A DNA stretch of 64,000 nucleotides from DATARH01 sp036008175 (GTDB lineage Bacteria; Pseudomonadota; Alphaproteobacteria; ATCC43930; CGMCC-115725): positions 13,220 through 77,219 of the forward strand of contig DASYOB010000106.1 in assembly GCA_036008175.1 (NCBI GenBank). Direction: 5' to 3'. Below the pieces are notes generated by a model that was not told the origin of the DNA, did no database searches, and was given only the letters and a program-made list of their open reading frames with translations. The position numbers and the translations under genes are program-made. Positions 52,967 to 63,148 of this stretch are shown in pieces (the first letter of the stretch is position 1; each line of letters opens with the position of its first letter).

Positions 52967-54229
52967 ATGCTTTCGTCGGCGCGTATCCAGGAACGCCTCG
53001 CGCGACGTGCGATCGCGTTGGTCCTCGCCGGCGGCCGCGGTAGCCGGCTGAAGCAGTTGACCGACCGCCGGGCCAAGCCCGCCGTGTTTTTTGGCGGCAA
53101 GTTCCGCATCATCGATTTCGCGCTGTCGAACTGCCTCAATTCGAACATCCGGCGGATCGCCGTCCTGACGCAGTACAAGGCGCATAGCCTGTTGCGCCAT
53201 TTGCAGATGGGCTGGTCGTTTCTGCGCCCGGAAATGAATGAGTTTCTCGATCTCCTGCCGGCGCAGCAGCGGCTCGACGAGGCGACCTGGTACCGCGGCA
53301 CCGCCGACGCGGTGTTTCAGAATTTCGACATTCTGCGCGGGGCGCGGCCGGAGTTCTTCGTCGTGCTGGCCGGCGATCACATCTACAAGATGGATTACTC
53401 GAACATGCTGGCCGACATGCGGGCGAAGCGCGCCGAGTGCATGGTCGCCTGCGTCGAGGTGCCGATCGAGCAGGCGTCCGAGTTCGGCATCATGGCGGTC
53501 GACGAGTCGATGAAGATCGTCGATTTTCTGGAGAAGCCAAGCTCACCGCCGGCCCTCGCCGGGAAACCCGACCGCGCGCTGGCGAGCATGGGCATCTATG
53601 CCTTCTCCGCCGACTTTCTCTATTCCGAGCTGCAGCGCGATCACGAAGATCCGACATCGAGCCATGATTTCGGCAAGGATGTGATCCCGCACATCGTCAG
53701 CCGGGGGCTGGCCGCGGCGCACCGCTTTGAGGACAGTTGCGTCAAGACGACGCCGGAGGCCGAGCCCTATTGGCGCGATGTCGGCACCATCGACGCCTAT
53801 TGGGCGGCCAACCTCGATCTCGTCATGCCGGTGCCCTCGCTCGACATCTACGATCCGAATTGGCCGATCTGGACCTATCAGCAGCAACTGCCGCCGGCCA
53901 AGTTCGTGTTTGACGATCCCGACCGGCGCGGCGTCGCGGTCGACTCGATGGTCTCGGGCGGATGCATCATTTCCGGCGCGCATGTCGGGCGGTCGCTGTT
54001 ATTTTCGAGCGTGCGCGTCAATTCCTATGCACAGACCCGGGAGGCGGTGGTGTTGCCGGAGGTGCAGGTCGGCCGCTATGCACGGCTCACCAAGGTTGTC
54101 ATCGACCGCGGCTGCTGGATCCCGGACGGTCTCGTCATCGGCGAAGACCCGGAACTTGACGGCCGCCGGTTCTACCGCAGCGAGGGTGGGGTGGCGTTGA
54201 TCAGCGCGGATATGCTCGCCGCGCTGTGA
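52967..54229 (+). CDS. glgC: Glucose-1-phosphate adenylyltransferase
   Basis: 420 residues, normal length. Nucleotide-binding LAGGRGSRLKQLTDRRAKPAVFFGGKFRIIDFALSNCLNS, FVVLAGDHIYKMDY, EKPSSPPALAGKPD and the C-terminal left-handed helix with SVRVNSYAQTREAVVLPEV are present. It makes ADP-glucose for glycogen. A GAGGAGGAG site precedes the ATG at 52967. No glgA, glgB or glgX lies next to it in the window; only the pgm remnant does. Confidence 0.97.
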   Translation: MLSSARIQERLARRAIALVLAGGRGSRLKQLTDRRAKPAVFFGGKFRIIDFALSNCLNSNIRRIAVLTQYKAHSLLRHLQMGWSFLRPEMNEFLDLLPAQQRLDEATWYRGTADAVFQNFDILRGARPEFFVVLAGDHIYKMDYSNMLADMRAKRAECMVACVEVPIEQASEFGIMAVDESMKIVDFLEKPSSPPALAGKPDRALASMGIYAFSADFLYSELQRDHEDPTSSHDFGKDVIPHIVSRGLAAAHRFEDSCVKTTPEAEPYWRDVGTIDAYWAANLDLVMPVPSLDIYDPNWPIWTYQQQLPPAKFVFDDPDRRGVAVDSMVSGGCIISGAHVGRSLLFSSVRVNSYAQTREAVVLPEVQVGRYARLTKVVIDRGCWIPDGLVIGEDPELDGRRFYRSEGGVALISADMLAAL

Positions 54230-54271
54230 CCGCACCGACTTGCGGCCGCGAAGGAGCGTGCCCTAGGAAAA

Positions 54272-54475
54272 TCAGAAGATGCGGGCGGGCGTGGTGCTGT
54301 CGCGCAACCAGACCTGGGCCTCGTGGCCGCATTGCAGCGCGTCGCGCGCCGCTTCTACGGCATCGAGCAGGGCCTGCTCCCTATCGAGATACGCGCCATA
54401 AACGGCGTTGCCGAGCCGGACCACCCAGCGCGATTCGCGCCCCTGCCGGCAAACCTGGAACTCCAATGTATCCAT
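54272..54475 (-). CDS. Small conserved hypothetical protein (DUF2188-like)
   Basis: 67 residues: MDTLEFQVCRQGRESRWVVR, LGNAVYGAYLDREQALLDAVEAARDAL, QCGHEAQVWLRD. A short beta hairpin then a helix then a strand, resembling DUF2188. An AGGGGA site precedes the ATG. Function unknown. Confidence 0.65.
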   Translation of the reverse strand: MDTLEFQVCRQGRESRWVVRLGNAVYGAYLDREQALLDAVEAARDALQCGHEAQVWLRDSTTPARIF

Positions 54476-54702
54476 TCCCCTGACTCCCGGGCGACGAGGT
54501 CGCCCACAGCCAAAGTGCCTCTCACCTAACGCAGCGACCCGAGAACGAGTGGGCCGCCCCGCTTCTTCCCCCGCATTATTATGCTAAATCGCTGACGAAT
54601 AATGAAGCGGATGCAATCTGATTTGCATCAAAATGTCACAGAGGGCGGAAAACGGCTGATTTTCCGGGTGGATAGACGCGAGTGCGTGCAGCCTTGGATT
54701 GC

Positions 54703-56919
54703 CTATTTTTCGTGCGCTACGTAGACGCCGTCCCAATCCTCGGGGAGCGATTCGATCTGCAGCTGCGCGATGCGCTCGCGGAACAGCTCGTAGAACGGCG
54801 CCATATCGGGCTCGCCGGCGAGCACATCGTCTTCGAGGAGCGCCAGCGCCCCTTCCCAGTCGCGCTTGCGGTAGGCCGCTAGCAGCGCCTGGTGGCGGGC
54901 GAGGTACTGTTCGGTTTCGACCGGGTGCGGCGGCAGCGTGAAGATCCGCACCGCTCGCGACTTGCCCTTGACCGCGACGAGGTCGAGCTCGATCAGGTTG
55001 GGTTCATCGAGCAGCTCGGCGGAGTCTTCGCCGATGATGAAATCGACATGATACTGCTTGGTAAGGCTCTCCAGGCGCGAGGACAGGTTCACCGGGTCGC
55101 CAAGCAGCGAATAGTCGAAGCGCTGCTCCGAGCCGAAATTGCCGACGCAGCACTCGCCGGTATTGATGCCGATGCCGATATGGATTTCGCGCTTGCCTTG
55201 CGCTCTCCAGCCGTCGTTGAGTTCGATCAGCCTCTTTCGCATATCCAGTGCCGCGGCGACCGCGTTCTTGGCATGATCGGGATCATCGAGCGGCGCGTTC
55301 CAGAACGCCATGATGCAATCGCCGATATACTTATCGATGGTCCCCTTGTGGGCCATGATGATCTCGGTCATCGGCGTCAAGAAGTTGTTGATCAGCTGCG
55401 CCAGTTCCGCCGCGCTCAAGCCCTCGGACAGCGTGGTGAAGCCGCGAATGTCGCAGAACATTATCGTGATCGGCTTGATCTCGCCGCCGAGCACCAGCTT
55501 TTCCGGGTGCTTCGCCAATGTCTCAACCATGTGGGGCGACATGTAGCGCGAGAACGCCTGGCGGATCTCGCGCTGGCGCTGCTCGGTGCTACGATAGCTG
55601 AGAATTGTTCCCAGCAGGTAGATGACCCCGATCACCGCGATCGGGTAAACCGGATCGATCAGCAAATGAGCATCACGGAAGGCGAACCAAGACGCCGCAA
55701 CTGCGCCGATTACCGCGACCCCGCCAACCGCGGCGCTCAGCAAGGCGCCGACGCGCGGTATCGCCAGGATCAGCACAACGCCGATCAACAGCGCGAACAT
55801 GATCTCGGCGCCGATCACCCAATCCGGCCGGGCGAGAAAATCCCCTTGCAGGACCTGCTCGATCAGCTGCGCCTGGATCTCGACCCCGGGCATGTCGCTG
55901 GAGACCGGGGTGGCGTGCAAGTCGTTGAGGCCGGCGTAAGACGCGCCGATCAGCACGATATTGTCGGCGATTTTGGCGGAATCGAAGTTGCCGGAAAGGA
56001 TATCGGCGGCCGAGATGTAAAGGTTCGGGTCGGAACGCGCGAAATGCATCCAGACGGTGCCGGCCCCGTCGGTTGGGACGACCAGTGGACCGATCTTGAC
56101 CGAATTGAGCCCGGTATTCTCGCCAAAGCTTTCCTGCCCGTTGGCCCCGGCGCCCTTCGCGATATAGCCGTGTGCCCCGGTGCCGAGCCGCAACGCCTCG
56201 GCCGCGAGCGAGGGTACCGGCTTGCCGTCCAAACGCAGCAACAGCGGCACGTGACGCACGACATTGTCCCAGTTGTCCGGGAGCTCGTTGTCGAAGCCGT
56301 TCCCGGCCGCCGGCTTCTGGAACACCGGCAAAGCCGCGACCGAATCGGGGAAACTCCTGACATTCACCAGCGGGTTTGATCCGGCCGCGGCGGCCGTAGA
56401 GAAACCGGCCTTGGCAACCGGGTTTCCGGTTCCGGTGCCGGCGACGAGGGCAAAGCCGACCACGACCGGAAGCTTCGAGATCGCCTCGGCGAGACGCTCG
56501 TCCGGATCGGTCATCTTCGTCAGCAGCTGCTTTGCCTCGCCGCCATCCACGCCCATATCGGTCAGCAGCGGCAGCAACAGCTTTGGCGAGGTGCGGTCGG
56601 GTTCGGCAAAAATCACGTCGAACACGACGACGGATGCGCCCGCCTCGCGCAACTTGTCGAGGAGCTCAGCGATGACGCTGCGCGACCACGGCCATTGGCC
56701 GATCTTTTTCAGGCTGCGGTCGTCGATGTCGACAATCCGGATCGGCAGATCGGTGGCAGCCGGGCGAGGCGCCGCGCGCTGATAGCTGTCAAACGCCAGC
56801 AACGACAGCCGCTCGAAAACATTTGGGATCGCCAAATGGGCGAGGACCACGGCGAACAACACCGCCAACGGCACCCAATAAACGGTGCTGCGATTCAGGA
56901 ATGAGAAAATTCGCTTCAC
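54703..56919 (-). CDS. CHASE2-domain adenylate/guanylate cyclase
   Basis: 738 residues. One N-terminal membrane span (about 13-31), an extracytoplasmic CHASE2 sensor (about 35-360, with RIVDIDDRSLKKIGQWPWSRSVIAELLDKL and GASYAGLNDLHATPVSSDMPGVEIQAQLIEQ), three spans (about 368-440), then a class III cyclase domain: D490 in FCDIRGFTTLSEGLS, D534 in YIGDCIMAFWNAP, and NTGECCVGNFGSEQRFDYSLLGDPVNLSSRLE. A C-terminal helical tail follows. All catalytic metal residues are intact. It makes cAMP (or cGMP) in response to an unknown periplasmic signal. Confidence 0.93.
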   Translation of the reverse strand: MKRIFSFLNRSTVYWVPLAVLFAVVLAHLAIPNVFERLSLLAFDSYQRAAPRPAATDLPIRIVDIDDRSLKKIGQWPWSRSVIAELLDKLREAGASVVVFDVIFAEPDRTSPKLLLPLLTDMGVDGGEAKQLLTKMTDPDERLAEAISKLPVVVGFALVAGTGTGNPVAKAGFSTAAAAGSNPLVNVRSFPDSVAALPVFQKPAAGNGFDNELPDNWDNVVRHVPLLLRLDGKPVPSLAAEALRLGTGAHGYIAKGAGANGQESFGENTGLNSVKIGPLVVPTDGAGTVWMHFARSDPNLYISAADILSGNFDSAKIADNIVLIGASYAGLNDLHATPVSSDMPGVEIQAQLIEQVLQGDFLARPDWVIGAEIMFALLIGVVLILAIPRVGALLSAAVGGVAVIGAVAASWFAFRDAHLLIDPVYPIAVIGVIYLLGTILSYRSTEQRQREIRQAFSRYMSPHMVETLAKHPEKLVLGGEIKPITIMFCDIRGFTTLSEGLSAAELAQLINNFLTPMTEIIMAHKGTIDKYIGDCIMAFWNAPLDDPDHAKNAVAAALDMRKRLIELNDGWRAQGKREIHIGIGINTGECCVGNFGSEQRFDYSLLGDPVNLSSRLESLTKQYHVDFIIGEDSAELLDEPNLIELDLVAVKGKSRAVRIFTLPPHPVETEQYLARHQALLAAYRKRDWEGALALLEDDVLAGEPDMAPFYELFRERIAQLQIESLPEDWDGVYVAHEK

Positions 56920-57144
56920 GGCCGAAAGTGCAACGGTTATCGAGATGCAACCCGGCCGGTATCTGCCTCGTCCGGCACCGGCCAGCGCTGCATCATTGCC
57001 AAAAACCGAAGATTTTTCCAGCGGCGAATCGCCCGCTTCCGAACAGCGCCAGGCGAATTAGGCAGCAAAACGGCTTGCTCCGCCGCCTCGCCGGGCAGAC
57101 TCTCCGCGCGGCCGAACGGATGGCGAGGCATCGGGACGGGGGCC

Positions 57145-60100
57145 ATGGCGAGTGCAGTCGAGGTGACCAAGACGGAGTGCGTCCGCGCGGCCGAGGAGTT
57201 GGCGGAGACCGTTTCTAACATTGCCGAGCGCGATCTGCTGCGCCGGTTCGTCGCCGAACTTTACGAGCATGTGCCGCCTGCCGATGTTGCGGCGCGCAGC
57301 CGGGCCGATCTGTTCGGCGCGGCGCTGGCGCTGTGGCGCTTCGCCGAGCGCCGCCCGAACGCGACCGCGAAGGTGCGGGTCTACAACCCCGATCGTGATA
57401 CCGACGGCTGGTCGTCGCCGCACACGATCGTCGAGATCGTCAACGACGACATGCCGTTTCTGGTCGATTCCGTGACCGCGGCAATCAACGATGGCGGGCG
57501 CGAGGTGCGCTTGGTGATTCACCCGATCCTCGCTGTCGCGCGCGACAGCGACGGCAGGGTCGTTGCGCTCGCCCCGGATGCGGCGGGGTTGCGCGAATCC
57601 TGGATGCAGATCGAAATCACGCGCGAGCCCCACCCGGCCGAGCTGGCTGGATTGGCGGCAAGACTTGAAGCCGTGCTCGCCGATGCCCGCGCTGCGGTCG
57701 GTGACTGGCAGCCGATGCGCGAGACGCTGCGGGCGATCGCCGGCGAATTGAGCGAGGACCCGCCGCCGCTGCGCCCGGCCGAGCTTGCCGAGGGCATCGA
57801 TTTCCTGCGCTGGCTCGACGACGACAACTTCACCTATCTCGGTTTTCGCGAGTACGTCTTCGCCGGGGGCGGCGAGTTCGAGCCGCCGACGCCGCCGCTC
57901 GGCATTCTGCGCGAGGCGAGCCACCGGCTGTTTGGCGGCTTGCGGGATTTCGGCTCGTTGCCGCGCGACGTCCAGGATTTTCTGCTGCGGCGCGAGCTGC
58001 TTTTCATCGCCAAGACCGACCGGCGCGCCACCGTCCACCGCAACGCGCTGATGGACGCGATCGGCATCCGCCGCTTCGGGCCGGACGGCGAGGTTGTCGG
58101 CATCCGGCTCTTCGCCGGGCTGTTCACCTCGGTGGCCTACAGCCGCAACCCGCGCTCGATCCCGCTGCTGCGGCAAAAGGTGCAGCGCACGATAGCCCGC
58201 GCGGGCCTGTCGCCCGACAGCCATGACGGCAAGGCGCTCTTACACATTCTCGACACCTTCCCGCGCGACCTCTTGTTCCAGATCGGCGAGGACGCGCTGT
58301 TCGACACGGCGATCAGCATCCTCAATCTGCAGGAGCGGCAGCGCATCGCGCTGTTCGTGCATCGCGACCCGCTGGAGCGCTTCGTCACCTGTCTCGTCTA
58401 TGTGCCACGCGACCGCTACGACAGCCGGCTGCGGCAAAGCTTTGCCGTGATCCTGGAGGAGGCCTTCGCCGGCACCCTCGCCGACGCCTCCACCCATCTC
58501 GACGAGTCGGTGCTGGCCCGGATCGAGTTTCTGATCGCGACGACACGCGGCGCGGTGCCGGCGGTCGATGTGGGCGCTATCGAGCAACGGCTCGCGGAGG
58601 CCGGCCGCACCTGGTTTGACCAGGTCGCGGAAGCCGCGTCCGCGATATCCGGCGAGATCGAGGGACGCGCTCGACTGCGCCGCTTCCAGGCGTTCCCGGT
58701 CGGCTACCAGGAGCGTACCACGCCGGCCCAGGCGCTCGCCGATCTCGACCGGGTTGAGGCGGTGCTGGCCGGTTCGGCGATGGAAGCCTCGCTGCATCCC
58801 ACCGAGGACGGCCAGGGCGTCGGCTTGCGGCTCTATCGGCCGGACCAGCCGGTGGTGCTGTCCGACATCCTGCCGATCCTCGAAAATCTCGGGCTGCGGA
58901 TCATCGCCGAAGAGCCGTTTCGCCTCGACAGCGTCGACGGCAGAGCCGTTTGGGTGCACGAATTCACGATCGCGCCAGGCGCCGTGCCGTCGGCGCTGTC
59001 CGCCGTGCAGCGCCGCCGCTTTGAGGAGGCGCTGCTCGCCGTGTCGGATGGGACGGTCGAAAATGACGGCTTCAACCGCCTTGTCGTCGCCGCCGGGTTG
59101 TCGGCGCGGCAGATCGTAGTGCTCCGGCTTTTCGGCAAGGTGTTGCGCCAGGCCGGGGTGAATTTCAGCCAGGGCTATATGGAGGAAACGCTAGCGCGCC
59201 ACGCACCGATCGCGCGCCGGCTGGTCCAGCTGTTCGAAAGCCGCTTCGATCCCGAGCGCGCGGGCGGCGGCTCGCTCGACGCGATCGCCGAGGTGCAGGC
59301 CATCGATCACGCGCTCGACGGCGTCGAGAGCCTCGACGAAGACCGGATCCTTCGCGCCTACCTGACGCTGATCCTGAAGACCGTCCGCACCAATTATTTC
59401 CAGCCCCTGCCGGATGGAGGGCCGAAGCCGGCGCTCGCGGTGAAGCTCGCCTCCAGCCAGATCGATCTGTTGCCATTGCCGCGCCCGCTGTTCGAAATCT
59501 ACGTCTACAGCCCGCAAATCGAAGGCGTGCACATGCGCGCGGGCAAGGTCGCCCGCGGCGGCATTCGCTGGTCCGATCGACGGGAGGATTTCCGCACCGA
59601 GATCCTCGGGCTGATGAAGGCGCAGACGGTCAAGAACGCGGTCATTGTTCCGGTCGGCTCCAAGGGTGGCTTTGTGTTGAAGCGCCCGCCCGCGCCGGGG
59701 TCGCCGAATTACCGCGAAGCCCTCCAGGCCGAGGGAGTCGAGTGTTACAAGATCCTGATCCGCGGCATCCTCGACCTCACCGACAACATCGTCGCGCAGA
59801 GCCCCGAGCGGCATACCGTGGCGCCGCCCCCCGCGGTTGTGCGGCATGACGAGGACGATCCCTACCTCGTGGTCGCCGCCGACAAGGGTACCGCGACCTT
59901 CTCCGATATCGCCAACGGCATCGCCGAGGAATACGGCTTCTGGCTTGGCGACGCCTTCGCCTCGGGCGGCTCGAAAGGGTATGACCACAAGGAGATGGGC
60001 ATCACCTCGCGCGGCGCCTGGGAGCTGATCAAGCGCCATTTCCGCGAGTTCGGCCGCGACATCCAGACAAACGATTTCACCGTCATCGGTGTTGGCGACA

Positions 60101-61971
60101 TGTCGGGCGACGTGTTCGGCAACGGCATGCTGCAGTCGCGCCACATCCGCCTCCTCGGCGCCTTCAATCATCTGCACATCTTCGTCGATCCCGACCCAGA
60201 TGCGGCGCGCAGCTTTGCCGAGCGCGAGCGGCTGTCCCGGCTGGAGCGGTCGAGCTGGGCGGATTACGACCGCGCCTTGATCTCGCCCGGGGGCGGCGTT
60301 TTCGACCGATCGGCCAAATCGGTGCCGATCAGCCCGGAGATGAAGCGGGCCTTCGCCATCGCCGAAGACCATCTGACCCCAGCCGAACTGATCCGGCACC
60401 TGCTGACGGCCGAAGTAGATCTATTGTTCTTCGGCGGCATTGGCACCTACGTCAAAGCCCATGCCGAAAGCCACCTCGACGCCGGCGACCGCGCCAATGA
60501 CGCCGTGCGCGTCGACGCCGAGGCGTTGCGCGCGAAGGTGGTCGGCGAGGGCGCCAATCTCGGCGTTACCCAGCGCGGCCGCGTTGCCTACGCGCTGAAG
60601 GGTGGGCGGATCGACACCGACGCGATCGACAATTCCGCCGGCGTCGACATGTCGGACCACGAGGTCAACATCAAGGTGCTGCTCGGCGGCGCGATCGCGG
60701 CCGGAGTGCTCGGTCGCCAGGAACGCGATCCGCTGCTGGCCGAGATGGGCGAGGACGTCGCGGCGCTGGTTCTGCGCGACAATTATCTGCAGGGCGAGGC
60801 GTTGTCGGTCGCGGAGGCGCGCGGCGCCGCCGTGCTTGACCGCCAGACGAGGCTGATCCGCGATCTCGAACGCGCGGATCGGCTCGACCGCACACTGGAA
60901 TTCCTGCCGGACGACGAGACGCTGGCGGCCCGGGCGGCCGCGCGTCAAGGCCTCGTCCGCCCCGAGCTGGCTATCCTGCTCGCCTACGCGAAAATGTCGC
61001 TCTACGACGAGCTCCTTGCCTCCAATTTTCCCGAGACTTCCGAGCTCGCCATCGAGCTGCGGGGCTATTTCCCGCCGGCAGTGCGCGAGCGCTTCGCCGC
61101 GCAGATCGCGGCGCACCCGCTGCGGCGCGAGATCACCGCGACCGTGGTCACCAACGATCTGGTCAACCGCGCCGGCATCACCTTCATCCACGACATGCGT
61201 GCCCGCACCGGCCGCAGCACGGCCGACGTGGCGCGCGGCTATCGGATCGTGCGCGATGTGTTCGACTTGCCGGCGCTCTGGGCTGGGGTCGAGGAACTGG
61301 ACAACCGGGTCCCTGCACGCACGCAGCTCGAAATGCTGTTCGACATCGCCGGCCTCGTCGAACATGCCGCGGCGTGGCTGCTGCGCAGGAGCCGGCTTGA
61401 TCTCGGCTCTGAGATAGCCCGGCTGGGGCCGAGCGCGCGGGCGCTTGCCGAAGCGCTGCTGGACTTGCTGCCGCCGCGCGACCGTACTGCCTTAGACGAG
61501 CGCACACAGCGGCTTGCCGCCGCGGGCGTGCCGCAAGCACTGGCGCAGCGCATCGGCGGTATCGCCTTTCTCTATCCGGCGCTCGAAATCGCCGACCTGT
61601 CGGAGCGCGCGAGCCGGCCGCTCGACCGCACCGCACGCGTCTATTACGGAGTCGGTGCTCGTTTCGCGCTCGATCAGATGCGTGACGCGGCGCAGCGGCT
61701 GCCGGCCGAGACGGCATGGCAGAAGCAGGCGATCGAGACCGTAATCGACGATCTCTTCGGCTTGCAGGGCGAGTTTTCCGAGCGCGTGCTGCAGGACGGC
61801 GTCGACGAGCCCGACCCGGTTGCCGCCTGGGCCAAGGTGCGGAGCGCCGCACTCGAGCCGGCAGAAGCGAGCGTCGCCGAGTTGCGCGCAGCCACCAACC
61901 CGGATCTGGCGATGCTCGTCGTCGCCGGGCGACAATTGCGCCAGGCGCTGGGCAGAGGACTCCCTCTGTAG
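57145..61971 (+). CDS. NAD-specific glutamate dehydrogenase, large (GDH-180 type)
   Basis: 1608 residues, the expected size of the large bacterial NAD-GDH. A long N-terminal regulatory region (with LVDSVTAAINDGGREVRLVIHPI and FTYLGFREYVF) precedes the catalytic core: RGGIRWSDRREDFRTEILGLMKAQTVKNAVIVPVGSKGGF (about 803-842), GVGDMSGDVFGNGMLQSRHIRLLGAFNHLHIFVDP, and LFFGGIGTYVKA. It deaminates glutamate to 2-oxoglutarate, a catabolic use of amino acids. The ATG at 57145 follows a GGGGCC region; a second IS1595-type element inserted 35 bases past its stop. Confidence 0.96.
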   Translation: MASAVEVTKTECVRAAEELAETVSNIAERDLLRRFVAELYEHVPPADVAARSRADLFGAALALWRFAERRPNATAKVRVYNPDRDTDGWSSPHTIVEIVNDDMPFLVDSVTAAINDGGREVRLVIHPILAVARDSDGRVVALAPDAAGLRESWMQIEITREPHPAELAGLAARLEAVLADARAAVGDWQPMRETLRAIAGELSEDPPPLRPAELAEGIDFLRWLDDDNFTYLGFREYVFAGGGEFEPPTPPLGILREASHRLFGGLRDFGSLPRDVQDFLLRRELLFIAKTDRRATVHRNALMDAIGIRRFGPDGEVVGIRLFAGLFTSVAYSRNPRSIPLLRQKVQRTIARAGLSPDSHDGKALLHILDTFPRDLLFQIGEDALFDTAISILNLQERQRIALFVHRDPLERFVTCLVYVPRDRYDSRLRQSFAVILEEAFAGTLADASTHLDESVLARIEFLIATTRGAVPAVDVGAIEQRLAEAGRTWFDQVAEAASAISGEIEGRARLRRFQAFPVGYQERTTPAQALADLDRVEAVLAGSAMEASLHPTEDGQGVGLRLYRPDQPVVLSDILPILENLGLRIIAEEPFRLDSVDGRAVWVHEFTIAPGAVPSALSAVQRRRFEEALLAVSDGTVENDGFNRLVVAAGLSARQIVVLRLFGKVLRQAGVNFSQGYMEETLARHAPIARRLVQLFESRFDPERAGGGSLDAIAEVQAIDHALDGVESLDEDRILRAYLTLILKTVRTNYFQPLPDGGPKPALAVKLASSQIDLLPLPRPLFEIYVYSPQIEGVHMRAGKVARGGIRWSDRREDFRTEILGLMKAQTVKNAVIVPVGSKGGFVLKRPPAPGSPNYREALQAEGVECYKILIRGILDLTDNIVAQSPERHTVAPPPAVVRHDEDDPYLVVAADKGTATFSDIANGIAEEYGFWLGDAFASGGSKGYDHKEMGITSRGAWELIKRHFREFGRDIQTNDFTVIGVGDMSGDVFGNGMLQSRHIRLLGAFNHLHIFVDPDPDAARSFAERERLSRLERSSWADYDRALISPGGGVFDRSAKSVPISPEMKRAFAIAEDHLTPAELIRHLLTAEVDLLFFGGIGTYVKAHAESHLDAGDRANDAVRVDAEALRAKVVGEGANLGVTQRGRVAYALKGGRIDTDAIDNSAGVDMSDHEVNIKVLLGGAIAAGVLGRQERDPLLAEMGEDVAALVLRDNYLQGEALSVAEARGAAVLDRQTRLIRDLERADRLDRTLEFLPDDETLAARAAARQGLVRPELAILLAYAKMSLYDELLASNFPETSELAIELRGYFPPAVRERFAAQIAAHPLRREITATVVTNDLVNRAGITFIHDMRARTGRSTADVARGYRIVRDVFDLPALWAGVEELDNRVPARTQLEMLFDIAGLVEHAAAWLLRRSRLDLGSEIARLGPSARALAEALLDLLPPRDRTALDERTQRLAAAGVPQALAQRIGGIAFLYPALEIADLSERASRPLDRTARVYYGVGARFALDQMRDAAQRLPAETAWQKQAIETVIDDLFGLQGEFSERVLQDGVDEPDPVAAWAKVRSAALEPAEASVAELRAATNPDLAMLVVAGRQLRQALGRGLPL

Positions 61972-62019
61972 GGTTGTTCCCGTTGTGTTCTCTGTTGCAA
62001 ACTGTTGGGAATTATGCAC

Positions 62020-62049
62020 TTGACGTACCGCGCCAATCTGCGGTAGAAA
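62020..62049 (+). promoter_or_regulatory. Likely promoter of the second transposase, inside the left end
   Basis: TTGACG (62020-62025), an 18-base spacer and TAGAAA (62044-62049), 22 bases before the transposase ATG. In the first element TTGACA (20174-20179) lies at the same place in the inverted repeat, so a -35 box seems built into both ends. Confidence 0.5.
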
Positions 62050-62070
62050 ATGGGGCAAGAAAGGTGTCCC

Positions 62071-63039
62071 ATGACCGTCTCCCTCACAAACCCGATCTTC
62101 CACGACAAAGAAACCGCTCGGCGCCATTTCGAGGCGCTACGCTGGCCCGAAGGCCCGTTCTGCCCGCATTGCGGTTCGGTTGACAACGCGACCGAGCTGA
62201 AGGGCCGGAGCACCCGTCCCGGCGTCTATAAGTGCAAGGATTGCCGGAAGCCTTTCACCGCGACGGTCGGCACCCTTTACGAGCGGTCGCATATCCCGCT
62301 GCATAAGTGGATGCTGGCGACGCACCTGATTTGCTCGTCAAAGAAGGGCATGAGCGCCCATCAACTCTGGCGCATGCTCGGCTTCGGTTCCTACCGGACG
62401 GCATGGTTCATGGCGCACCGGATTAGGGAAGGTATGCGCGAGGCCCGCATCCTCGGCAGCATGGGCGGCGCCGGTAAGGTAGTCGAGGCCGACGAAACCT
62501 ATGTTGGCGGCTCGGAAGCGAACAAGCAGAAATCGAAGCGGCGCGAGGGTATTCACGGCGGTAAGGGCAAAGAAGCGGTGCTGTCGCTGGTCGAGCGCGG
62601 CGGTCACGCTTCCTCGTATCATCTCGCCACGGTCACGGTCGCGACGGTGCGCCCGCTGGTCCTAGAGGCGGTTTCGCGAAACTCGCGGCTGCATACCGAC
62701 GAGGCGCGGATCTATGCCAATTTCGGTTGGCGCTTTGCTCAGCATGAGACGGTCGAGCATACTGCCGACGAATACGTGCGGGAAGACGTGCACACCAACT
62801 CAGCCGAAGGCTTCTTTGCGATCCTGAAGAGAGGGATTTACGGGGTTTACCACCACGTTTCCGAAGCGCACCTGAAGCGGTATCTGTACGAGTTCGATTT
62901 CCGGTACAACTACCGCATCAAACTCGGCTTCGACGATACCGATCGCGCCGCCCGCGCTGTGCGAGGCATCGCTGGCAAGCGGTTGACTTATCGAATGCCT
63001 CACCAGCGAGGCGAAGGCGAGCCGGCAGCAAGCGCCTGA
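62071..63039 (+). CDS. IS1595 family transposase, second copy
   Basis: 322 residues. Zinc ribbon C31/C34 (CPHC) and C55/C58 (CKDC), HTH region (SAHQLWRMLGFGSYRTAWFMAHRIRE) and DDE residues D141 (EADETYVGGSE), D210 (HTDEARIY) and E246 (HTNSAEGFFAILKRG) are intact. It shares its overall plan with the transposase at 20227 but is clearly a different lineage, with a Lys-rich loop (NKQKSKRREGIHGGKGKE) after the first Asp. The ATG at 62071 follows AAGAAAGG. It is the transposase of the second element. Confidence 0.95.
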   Translation: MTVSLTNPIFHDKETARRHFEALRWPEGPFCPHCGSVDNATELKGRSTRPGVYKCKDCRKPFTATVGTLYERSHIPLHKWMLATHLICSSKKGMSAHQLWRMLGFGSYRTAWFMAHRIREGMREARILGSMGGAGKVVEADETYVGGSEANKQKSKRREGIHGGKGKEAVLSLVERGGHASSYHLATVTVATVRPLVLEAVSRNSRLHTDEARIYANFGWRFAQHETVEHTADEYVREDVHTNSAEGFFAILKRGIYGVYHHVSEAHLKRYLYEFDFRYNYRIKLGFDDTDRAARAVRGIAGKRLTYRMPHQRGEGEPAASA

Positions 63040-63108
63040 GCCACTGCGGGCGGCAGACGAAGAACGCGGCGAGCCGGTCCAGCTGGTATTTTCCTTCCTG
63101 GATTAGCC

Positions 63109-63148
63109 TTTACAAAAGACTCCTCTATCCTTATAAATCCGGAGGAGT
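63109..63148 (+). promoter_or_regulatory. Sigma70-like promoter with overlapping inverted repeat
   Basis: TTTACA (63109-63114), a 17-base spacer and TATAAA (63132-63137) form a near-consensus promoter 35 bases before the ORF at 63172. ACTCCTC (63119-63125) and GAGGAGT (63142-63148) form an inverted repeat around the -10 box, a likely operator. A near-direct repeat, TTATAAATCCGG and TTTATAATCCGG, lies at 63131 and 63153. Confidence 0.6.

Noticed and set aside
52732..53301. 189-codon minus-strand frame over the pgm remnant and glgC start
   Set aside because: Overlaps glgC antisense, with no protein-like features; the + strand PGM match explains the region better.
53543..53983. Long antisense frames across glgC, gdh and many other genes
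   Set aside because: High GC gives long open antisense frames throughout; these have Arg/Ala/Gly-biased composition, no motifs and no ribosome-binding sites.
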